The translations under genes and the position numbers were made by a program. 56,491 bases of DNA from Trichosphaerium sp. ATCC 40318. Taxonomy: Eukaryota > Discosea > Flabellinia > Trichosidae. Shown in pieces: positions 34,083 through 43,778 of this stretch. The stretch covers positions 1 to 56,491 of the forward strand of contig JALMLS010000003.1 of the NCBI GenBank assembly GCA_038496445.1. The letters are read 5' to 3'. The notes under the pieces are model-generated. The model did not search any database. It was not told the DNA's origin and saw nothing but the letters and a program-made list of their open reading frames with translations. Position 1 is the stretch's first letter. Each line of letters starts with the position of its first letter.

Positions 34083-34565
34083 GTTGGTAGTGCTTCTATC
34101 ATTAAGCCCAGTTTAAATGACATCACAGTTCAAAATCTTGATTCGAGTAGAGCTCAACAATAAATATCTAGTTCGTGTGCACGATCTTAGTTCCTTACTT
34201 TGGCTTGTTCATGCAAGCAAGTTTAAAGTTGAGATGCTTAATATTGTTGTGTTGGTACATGAATGATTTTAAAAGAGCATGCTGCTCAAGGTTTAAGGTA
34301 TGAGCATAGCAGGTAATAACACTTTGACTGGTTGACGATTTAACCACGCTTTTCTATATACCTTGCATTGACATGTTCAATTACAGCGGTTTTGGTTTGA
34401 AACTTCGACAGCGACGCAATCTATCATTATTATTTAATTATACTCTAATATCTAGCAGTTTTACATGTACGCCATAAATTCAAACTACCGAATCGCGCCA
34501 AGTAGTTTGGTCAAACGCTAAGTTGGGGGTTTTTTTGTTCTTTTTTATTGTTAAATATTCTATAG
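34083..34565. other. Intergenic region between convergent genes
   Basis: About 480 bp between the LRR pseudogene (+) and the 3' end of the phosphatase gene (-). No gene is supported. Confidence 0.45.
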
Positions 34566-36968
34566 TTACACTTTTGTAATCTTGCGGTAGTAAAAGAAGA
34601 ATACTAGCACAAGTATTATTGTATATAGTAAATCTGCTACAAGTAGAACAGTGCCCTAAACAAAGAAAAAAATGAGAAAACGATGGAAATGTCATTCTAG
34701 AAAAAACTTTGAAAACTAAAACATACTGCCCACACAGGAAGAAAAATCGTTGTTACTACTCCAAGAAGAATAACCCAGAATACCCACAATATAAAGTACA
34801 CTAAGAGGAAATAGATATGTCAGATAAGAACCGTTTAATAAAAACGCAGAAAAAAAAAAAAGTGTTCAAAATACCTATTCCAAGAATGAGCATAATAAGG
34901 CCTTTGTGCATTGCCAAAGATCCAAGCTTTATCGGTGTAATAAATTGAACAACACAAAAAATCACAATAGCAAGAGCCCAAATACTACCAGGCACTAATA
35001 ACACATATATCCAACCTTTAAAAAACAAAGCAAGTTAGCAAACTATTGAAAAAAAAAAAGAAGATAGGGTCGGTACCTGGAAATCCTTCAAGACTGCACC
35101 CAGCATCGTTTCCTGGACTTCCCCTAATAGTAATATTAGATATGTTTACATATTATGGTAGTAAACAAACGTACTGTTTTACAAAAGAACCACATTTAGA
35201 CCAAGATAAAATTGGGTTCATGTTTGAGCCACGGTATCCTTGCATTGAAACACAAACGTCTCCGTTTGTTTGATGTGTAATTTCGAGAACACCATACTGG
35301 TTTGTATAGTGAAAATCATATGCTTTACAACCTAAGAGCCAAAATGTTAACAACAAAATATGCAGACCGAAAGCACATTTGTTTAACATTGCTTTATTTA
35401 TTTGGACCTTACCTTCTGAGAATGGTCCTCCTTTCGATGAACCTACTCTATCGTATGGAGCAGCTTGGAAAATAGGAAACCCAGCGCCACCACCATCAGC
35501 GTAATCCGAGTTTGCACCTAGAAAACAAACAGTTAGCAATTATTTCTTATACAAATTACAAACAAAAAACAGACTCACCATTATCAATAGCAAGCATATG
35601 TGCGTCTCCTGAAATTGAAATGAGGTTTGTTACACCGTGAGTTTTTATCATATTAGCCACTCTACGTCTGTCAGCCTCGAAACCCATCCAATTATCGTCG
35701 CCCTGAAAAAAAAAAGATTAGTTACACAAGAACAATGATAACAAAAGGACGTACAGCTTTTGGTTTGCCAATCCATGGTTGTGGATTAGCCCATACCATG
35801 AGAGAGTAGTTGTTCCATTGAGATAACTCGTTATCAAGCCAAGTGAATTGACCTTCACTCATAATGTTACCACCTTCTACAGCCTTAAAAATCCTGTAAG
35901 TGTCAACTCAAAATAACTATATCACATGCCTCAGAACGGACATCGCTTATAATAAATCTAACATTATTGATTGTAAAGGCTTGATTGATACGCGCAATAT
36001 CATCAGAAGCTAATGAGGAGAATCAATAAAGCAACAAAACGTCAAAATTGGAAGATTTCAAAAGCAGCAAGTGTCAGAACACGTACGATTCAACTCGAGT
36101 GGGTAGTGAGGAAAGTACCGTCTATACGCTTGGCTTGAAGCTCCTAAACTAGGGGATGCAGAGTCTGCATTGTTTGGTCCAAAATCGTGGTCATCCCATA
36201 TGTATGCCATTGGTAGTGAAGTGAAAAGTTTTCTTTGACGGTTTTGTCTGAAAGTCAGTTCATATGCTTGACGGAATAATGAAATGTCATTTTTGGCTAT
36301 ATCCTGGTAATGTAGATCACCCAAATGAAACCACATATCAGCATTATGCTTAGCAATAGCATCAAATACACCTGAATGACGTCAGATGCAGACCAGAGCC
36401 AAAACGATAAAATAAAGCGTTTGTTGATATTTGGTTGAAAGCAAGTAACTATCATTGACGCAGACAGCTTCTGAATACAAAGAGGGACCACAGATTAGTA
36501 AACGTACCATTGTTTGAACCACTTGTTGCACAAGATCCGACAATTAATTTCATGTCTTTTGTAGTGTTAGTGAACGTCTTGAATGTAGCAACATCGCTGC
36601 TGGACGCTCCATAGTAATAGCGTGTATCGGGTGTTAGATTGTTGTATGCCCTTTTAAAAGGGTCTGAAACAATAGAATCAGTCGTCAATGGCGAAGAGAG
36701 GTCCGGTTGGAGGCTTAGGAATAATTGTTGGTTCATCTTCGCTATTGTGTTCTTAGTACGCTTGACGCCGTTTATATAAAGCGCTGTAGCAATGCTACAC
36801 TGTAAAATAACAAAACTACCCAAAACAGTAGAAAGCGGTAAGGTGCCTTATATTTTACGTACAACTAATTGATATTGTGGCTTGGGTATCCGTTACGCCA
36901 CCTGCCCATAATATGTTTGCACAACAGACTCCAATGAGGACCAATATAAATACAGTTACGCGCAACAT
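34566..36968 (-). CDS. PhoD-like metallophosphatase with C-terminal transmembrane helices
   Basis: The ATG at 36968 opens a signal peptide (LRVTVFILVLIGVCCANI), then ILWAGGVTDTQATISIS, the usual start of PhoD-type ectodomains. Catalytic motifs of the PhoD family (PF09423) follow: SCATSGSNNG, FHLGDLHYQDIA, YIWDDHDFGPNN, MVWANPQPW and ISISGDAHMLA. These are the metal ligands and active-site residues of alkaline phosphodiesterase/phosphatase enzymes, which act outside the cell or in the lumen. After the catalytic domain comes a beta-rich region (FHYTNQYGVLEITH, GDVCVSMQG), then four predicted helices (WIYVLLVPGSIWALAIVIF, MHKGLIMLILGIGIL, ILWVFWVILLGVVTTIF, LLVADLLYTIILVLVFFFYY) and a short RKITKV tail. 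Joins near 36863 and 35930 do not phase cleanly in my model, so exon ends there are tentative. Confidence 0.8.
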
Positions 36969-37049
36969 AACGTACTGTTGTGGTATGATATGTGGTACTG
37001 TAGTAAATGAATTATAAAGACTAGCGCCCTTTTTCAGCTGAAACGAAAA

Positions 37050-37505
37050 ATGAAAACCATTAAATCAATGTTCAGCATAGGCGTAAGCGAGTCTCCGCCA
37101 GGCTACTATGTACCGGCTAAAAAGGATTCAATGACTACTTATGTAAAGGTATGTAGCGTTTTGTTAGCGATTTAATGCTCACTGGGTAGTTAGCTGGTTG
37201 ATGGTAGCAACAACGTAAACGTTGCGTTAGTGTGCTCCAAAAAAGGAGCGCAATACCATTATAACCCTGTACAGGCACAAAACAGCAGCTCTGGATGTTA
37301 TTCTGGCGGAGAGCCTATTCATGTTGACACAACGGAAGACAAAGTTTCACAGCTTGTCGAATTTGTAAAATCAGTAAACGCGCACCAAGGAGCAGGAAGA
37401 ATGATGGGAATGGGTATTTTATACGTAAACGGCGAAAAGAAAAAGCTATCAATGTCAACAACTAACTCGGTAACCGCTAAGATTAAAGAATTGTTTTGGA
37501 GCTAG
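37050..37505 (+). CDS. Unknown 136-aa protein
   Basis: Two exons in phase (37050-37148 and 37194-37505; donor GTATGT, acceptor GTTAG). I do not recognise it. It starts MKTIKSMFSIGVSESPPGYY and has a central Ser/Gly/Cys stretch (NSSSGCYSGGEP), a helix (SQLVEFVKSVNAHQ), a glycine/methionine turn (GRMMGMG) and a basic strand (YVNGEKKKLSM). No signal peptide or membrane segment is present, so it should be cytosolic. It lies about 80 bp from the divergently transcribed phosphatase gene, so the two may share a bidirectional promoter. Confidence 0.6.
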
Positions 37506-37787
37506 TTTAGTTCTATTGTAAAATAAAGTTCGGGTGTTTTACCCATACTTTAGTGAAAGGCTATTCCTCGCGTTTTGAGATGCAAGAAGCAGCTTTGAGG
37601 CTGGTTTCGCAAAGCAGATTTTGTATTAGTCGTGATCAGTCGTTAGCCAGCATCTATTGCAAAACAACCCTTTGACCCACACCTGCCTTGTACGTACAAT
37701 AAGGTAGCAATTGGCTCCAACTATTAATAGTAGTTATTTTTGATTGCTGACAATGAACAGGATAACTCGTATAAGCGAAGCGCTACG

Positions 37788-40700
37788 ATGGAAGCAGGTT
37801 CAGCAGAGGAACGCATCGAAATTGGCTACCCTCGTGATGCAGGTCCACAGCCAGCGCTGTTGACTTTAATAAGCGGCCCAGACGTAAGCACAAAGAACAC
37901 TACACCAATATTTATTTATATTTACAACAATCGTCTAACGCCAGTAGAACTCGTATTTTCAGCATATAATATCCCAAACCAACGTAACAATAGAGTTAGT
38001 GGGCCGCGCAAGTTGTACGTCGTTTAAACGCGTCAAAAACAACCTTAACGTACTATAGTGACCTCAACAAACGACACAACGGAATCTTTATCAGTTATTG
38101 TCAAGGGCTCTACAAAACAAGCACTAGATTCCGCAACAAAAATGTGCCGTGATCTTTTAACGCACGTCACTCCTACACTCACTTCATACATGTACGCCTT
38201 TTAAATCTACAAAAGCTAAAAAAGCAACAAACCGGAGAATCAACATTTATTTTGTTTTCTGATAATTTTGTTATGATTATTAACGTTTTTCTTCTAGGGG
38301 CGAAAAACCCGCACCTCCAGCACCTTGGGCACATCTAAAACCTGCAGCTCCAGCAGTCGTAGAACCAAAGACGGATGCTACGCCAGTTGCAGTCGCACCT
38401 GTAGCAACTACGCCAGCAGTTACACCTACACCTACTGTTGTAGCTGCTCCTGGAGTTACAGCTACACCTAGCGCTGCAGCTACTACACCTGTCGTTGCAA
38501 CTACACCGGCTGCTCCTCTTGACGACGCTGCGCCTTCAGTGGTTGCTCAAGAGCAAGTGCCAGCTACATCGACTGCTGTTATTGCGCCATCTCAACAAAG
38601 CGTCCAGGTTGGGCCACAACCGACAGTAGTTGTGCAGTCTAATGCTCCTGCGCTTGCCTTATATACAAGCCCTGGGCGTAGTCCCAGAGTAAAGAGTGCA
38701 CCAAGACCAAAACGAGCCCCGCCTATGGCCCCTTCTACAGATTATGTACGTTTATTTTTAGTATTCCAAAACAACCACAGTCAAATTTTCAGAGAAAATT
38801 ATAATTATACGGCTTGTTCTAAACAATATTTTAGCAAGGGCTACCTACTAGTGCGTACAAAAACCCATTATCAAGTCCGAGGCCAAAGAGCGATCCTCGC
38901 CCAAGAAGAGTATGTTTTGAAAAAACAAAAATGGCCATTTTTCTTTGACTGTCGAAATCCTTTTTGTATTTACGGAATCCTTAGCAAGCTCCTGCTCTCC
39001 CAAGACGCCTAACTTTTGAAGAAAGAAAATTGGCACTCCATAATGTTCGATGCGTACGTGGTATTTGAGATGTCTAAAATCGTACTAAACTGCGAATAAT
39101 AGCGGAGGCTATCATTGACTACAGGTGGATACACTGAGATTCCTGTTCCGCCACCAAAGCCGCCACCAAAGGTCATTCGTGTTAGAACATCGTCAGCTCC
39201 ACCTGCACCTACGATAGATATTGTTCTTCTTGAGGGTGTCACTCAGTTCAACGCGAAGTTTAAAAATGGAATAAACTTTTTCATTGAAAAAGGTTACATT
39301 GCTGCTAGGGAGCCTAAAGGTGGGTTTCTCTAAAACTTTTAATCTAACATATTTATTTGCTAGATATTGCTGAGTTTCTGTTCAAGCACAATGAAGTGTT
39401 AGATAAAGAACAGATTGGAGAATTATTTGGTAGTCCAGATGATATATGGTGTCAAGCATTAGAATGCTTTGCTACGCTTTTATCATTTAAAGGAAAAGAG
39501 TTTGATGACGCTATTCGTGTATTTTTACAATCTTTTAAACTCCCTGGAGAAGCACAGAAAATAGGACGTATTATGGAGGTATGCACAATACGGTTTCTTT
39601 TTTTTTTGGTACTAACTCTTTTTTGTAGTGTTTTGCGCATCGCTATGTTGCTGAAAACGGTGTAGAAGTATTTCCTACACCTGAAGTATGCTTTGTATTG
39701 GCATACGCCGTTATTATGTTGAATACGGATCTACATAATCCAGCTATTCTTGAAAAGAACAAAATGACGTTAGATCAATTTATTAGTAACAGTCGTGGAA
39801 CATGGCTCAATGGTGCCGATCCACCAGAAGAGTTATTGACACAGTTTTACACTAAAGTTAAAGAAAATGAGGTATTGCGTTTATTAGCGATGAGCTGTTT
39901 GAAGATTGCTAATTGTTGTGTTAGATTAAAATGTTCCCCACTGGAGACGCTGCTCCAGAGTCGCCTAAGACTAAAAAGAAGACAAAGAGGCACTACAGAA
40001 AGAGTATGATGGGCTTACCAAAGACATTGATAAAGAGGAAGACTAGATCTTCAAGCAACCTCGTAGAGGAACCAGCAGCACCCGAAATGACTCAAAGTAG
40101 CGATACATACACTAGATTAGACGTCTTGACTAAACTGGAACCATTTTTTGATGCTTCTGGAGCCTATACCTATGTTGCTCCTGAACCCTCACAAACGGTT
40201 AGTATTTTATATCAGGTAGCGTTTATTTAAATTTGCAATTAGGAAGGCGAAGCTGCACCTGAAGCACCTGCAGAGGACGATCACGTGTTGGTATGAGATA
40301 ACATTAAATACTGTCGTTGTCTGAGACTAAAACTTTCTTGTTTAAGGTCCTTGCCACGTGGATGCATCAAACTGTAAAGAAAAAGAATACATTACTTCGT
40401 TGTATGAACCTCAAGAAGGATTTAAGAGATGGTGTTGTTGGTATAACACTTTTGGAGTTTCTAAGCGGAGGAAGGCTTGATAAAGGTGGTTGGAATCAAT
40501 TCCCTCAAATTCTTCCTGATTATTACGAAAATCTTGAGGTGTTGATAAAGTTTTGTCAAGAGATGGGTCTTGAAACCGAAGCGCAACCGGAAGGTACGAT
40601 TATTTTAAGCAAGGATTTTCGAATCGTGTTTTGGTCTTGCTTGTATTTAATCTATTTGTGTAGATTTGTATAACGGAGATATGAAAATGATTATGCCACT

Positions 40701-42619
40701 CTTCTATGGCATGATAAAGAAATATGATCCGCTACATGCCAAAAAGAAGAAGAAACTTAAGATTCGTGCAATAAACCGTGATCAGTATGAGGTTGTTTAT
40801 GCAGCTCAACAACAAGCAAAGAAGGTACGTAGTAATAACTCTCTTTTCATACTAATAATTGAAACCAGGCTGCAGCCGCAGAAGAAGCAACTTCCGTTGA
40901 AGAATCTTCCAAAACTTCAAATTCGTTGTACGTTTTCGTTTTTTAGTTTTCCGGTATAAAACACATCAAGAACTAACATCATTCTTTAGCTATAACGTTA
41001 ATGCTTTGTTGGGCGATGATTGGACTCCTAATGAGGAGGAAAGTAGTGAGGATTGCAGCGCGTCTAGTAACAGTGCTCTAAAGCGTCCAATGCCGCCACC
41101 GTTTATGTCACAGATATCAGACTCTTCAATATCCGGATCTGGTGACTTGGCAGCGCAAGCACCAAGCTTTACAGAACCTTCAAGAGCGCCACCTAGCCTA
41201 GAATCATCTATAGATGGAACTGATGCCTCTCAAGTTCCTGATACAGATGCACCTGTTGGTAGTTTATCTTATCCGATGGGTGCAAAACCTCCTTTTAATC
41301 CAAGCAAACCTGCACCAGCGTCAACAAACTTGTCGTATCCAATGGGAGTAAAACCACCTTTCAATCCAAGCAAACCTGGTAGATCGGGATCTATTGATAG
41401 CAACCCTTCTATGCAATCGGGTGTGTCATTCTCAAGTTCAATACCAATTGCTAGAGCTTCTTCTGATCCTTCACTGTCCATGCTAGAGCAGAAATCACCG
41501 TATGTGAAATCAAGGTCCAGCTCATTTGTTGCACCTTCAGTTGATGGCTTATCCTATCCTATGGGAGTCAAGCCTCCTTTCAATCCCAGTAAGCCTGCAC
41601 CAAATGTTGGCTCTCCATCAAACACTGCAATGGCACGACCATTTCCTCCGAAGTTGGGTACACCTTATCCGATGGGAACGAAGCCTCCTTTCAACCCAAG
41701 CAAACCTGCACCATCGTCAACAAACTTGTCGTATCCAATGGGAGTTAAACCACCATTCAACCCTAGCAGACCTGCTCCCGCTTCTGTTGATACACCAAAC
41801 GTTGGCTCTCCATCAAACACTGCAATGGCACGACCATTTCCTCCGAAGTTGGGTACACCTTATCCGATGGGTACGAAACCTCCTTTCAACCCAAGCAAAC
41901 CTGCACCAGCCACATCTGGAGCTCAGCCAACAACACAAACGAATCAGGGATCACCTGGGTTTGCAAGACCAAGTCCACCAAAGCTTGGTTCACCTTATCC
42001 CATGGGAACAAAGCCTCCGTTTAATCCAAGCAAGCCTGCAGCGTCTGTTGTAAATACACGACCTGTACCACCGGGAATGCATTCTATGGGAAGACCTAAA
42101 GGGCCTCAACACATGCCTGGAGTGCTTAAGCGCCCTGCACCACCATCTGGATTACCTCAACCGGACTCTGCCCCACCGAAACGAGCACCGCCTGTTGCTT
42201 TTGGACAAAAGAAGTCAGTAAGTATGCGTCACTTTCCAAAAGGAGGTCCGAAAAAAATATCTCATCGTAGCTCTTTCTCTACTTTAAACGGAGCAAACAA
42301 GCAGTTTGTTCCACAGAAGTTATCTCAAAACACAGATTCTGGTTACTCTAGACCTAGTGCTCCACCAAAGGGTCGTCCTAAGTACGGTCAAGCAAAGGCA
42401 TCTATGGGTGGCGGTCCTCGAAAAAACAATGCTTTCTTGGCAGCCATGGCTTCTATGGTTGCTAAAAAAGCATCAATGAGGTTAAACGGACAACGATCTG
42501 GTCTAAAGGGGAAAAGAAGTTTTGGTAAACGAGCTGGCTCTGTTAAGAAGTTTGGAGGTACAGCTAAGAAGAGACCACCAATGTTCCGTCCTCCAGTTCC
42601 TGGACACTACAAGCAGTAG
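37788..42619 (+). CDS. KH - Sec7 (ARF-GEF) - calponin-homology fusion with proline-rich repeats
   Basis: Fifteen exons keep one frame (37788-37883, 37963-38014, 38059-38191, 38298-38745, 38835-38909, 38985-39053, 39103-39319, 39364-39578, 39629-39871, 39925-40197, 40243-40290, 40347-40593, 40664-40824, 40869-40927, 40990-42619), giving 1321 aa. Residues 20-95 resemble a KH domain of the KHDC4/SF1 kind (LISGPDHI, TNVTIELVGRAS, KQALDSATKMCRDLL). A Pro/Ala/Thr-rich linker follows. Sec7 spans about 325-516, with the catalytic glutamate in FKLPGEAQKIGRIME and the hallmark VIMLNTDLHNP. A calponin-homology domain spans about 623-725 (LRCMNLKKDLRDGVVGITLLEFL ... YYENLEVLIKFCQEMG). The tail has seven YPMGxKPPFNPSKP repeats and a basic C-terminus. 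The protein should activate ARF GTPases; the KH and CH parts suggest RNA and actin contacts. The start (first in-frame ATG) is uncertain. Confidence 0.87.
41265..42030 (+). repeat. Seven YPMGxKPPFNPSKP coding repeats
   Basis: Inside the last exon of the KH-Sec7-CH gene, seven copies of a Y-P-M-G-[AVT]-K-P-P-F-N-P-S-[KR]-P motif are spaced by 5 to 70 residues of Ser/Pro/Ala-rich sequence. Some spacers (NTAMARPFPPKLGTP) are themselves duplicated. The pattern suggests a disordered array of identical short binding motifs. Confidence 0.9.
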
Positions 42620-43076
42620 TAAAAAAAAAGTCAAAAAAAAGGAACAGAGAAAAACAAGCTCTTTTTGCACTAGAGAAATTGGGCTTTTGTACAGTATTTG
42701 TAATAATAATATACGCTTGTCAAGTGAAGCTACTGAACGTTGAGTTTCTTGTTTACAGTATTGTTTGTAAAATTTTGAATGATTTATCAGTAACTAAAAC
42801 GCGAATTGGTTTGACTTATTATGAAAGTGTTTTTGTTTTGGCATCAGTTGAGGCTACCATGCGGCGAGCAGGTGTCAATACATACATCCCTACTAAAGAC
42901 CCGGGAAGGATGTTACATTATACTTCGGGAAAGAGTTCTACAAGTTATAGAGTGGTAAATCCCGTTGAACATTCTAATATCAACGCTGAGGGCCACTCTA
43001 AATGTCAAAAACACGAATATGTACCTCCAGAGGTTAATAACAAAAATTTGTCGAGCAAAAAATAACACTGTAATAG
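42620..43076 (+). other. Spacer with a possible first exon of the MoaD-like gene
   Basis: An open stretch at 42679-43065 (for example GVNTYIPTKDPGRMLHYTSG) might include an upstream exon of the MoaD-like gene, which needs a start before 43077. I cannot phase it and see no known domain. Confidence 0.3.
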
Positions 43077-43373
43077 AAAATCCGTATATCATGTTATTTC
43101 GAGTCATTACTATGTACAAACGCGTTAAATATTGGAGAACTGCCTTTGGAAGTACCACAAAACGTATACCAAACACTTTTTAATTCAACGAACTTTTATT
43201 TTTAACTCAGTGACAATTTTTTTCAGTCTACAGTAGAAAATGTGCGACAAATTCTATGTGACAGGTATCCACAGTGTTCTGATGTAATGAAACAATGTAT
43301 GATTCAAGTCAATGGAAAACAAGTGGATGAGAATTGTCAGATAAAGAACAATGACAAGGTTGTATTACAATAA
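43077..43373 (+). CDS. MoaD/ThiS-like (MOCS2A-like) ubiquitin-fold protein, 5' end unresolved
   Basis: Two phased exons (43077-43163 and 43227-43373; donor GTATAC, acceptor TTTCAG) encode 77 residues with the MoaD pattern: a first strand KIRISCYFESLL, then ELPLEVPQNSTVENVRQIL, DRYPQ, a strand MIQVNGKQVDEN and IKNNDKVVLQ before the stop. In molybdopterin synthase small subunits these correspond to the N-terminal strand, helix and the strand before the tail. The usual C-terminal PPxSGG, needed for thiocarboxylate formation, is absent. Either the true last exon is missed or this is not a functional sulfur carrier. The start codon must lie in an upstream exon ending before 43077. Confidence 0.6.
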
Positions 43374-43778
43374 CATTGGGTTTTCGTGCTAGTGTTTGTA
43401 CTTGATCACCTAGAACACTCTTCCTAATGGATTCTAAGATAAAGGTGTTTGATTTATGTTTTAGCAAAGAAATGGGCAGAACTCAAATACCGTCGCAGGA
43501 GTCTCTATACAAAAAACAGTGCATGTGATAGTAAAGTATTTTCTAAACTTTTTTATTTGTAATTACACAGCCAAGATTACAATTAAGCACGTAGAGTTGT
43601 TGGCGTGCTTTGTAGTTGGTGGACTTGTAGTTGGGCACTTGTAGTAGGCGAGGGTGTTGTTGGAGGACTTGTGGTGGGGTTGTCGTTGGAGCAACAGTAG
43701 TTGGAGGCTCACAATCAAAAAAGCCCAAGTCGTCACTCATGACAAAAAGTGAAGAGTTGAAACACCTATTTTATTCTT
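43374..43778. other. Spacer with a Thr/Pro-rich remnant
   Basis: On the minus strand, 43560-43740 reads as Thr/Pro-rich mucin-like peptide broken across frames (CEPPTTVAPTTTPP, then SPPTTPSPTTSAQ in another frame). It may be a remnant of a surface-protein linker like that at 49570-49880. No intact gene is supported. Confidence 0.4.

Noticed and set aside
41526-42053. 175-codon open frame overlapping the KH-Sec7-CH gene
   Set aside because: It is a shifted-frame shadow of the proline-rich repeats and has no splice support.
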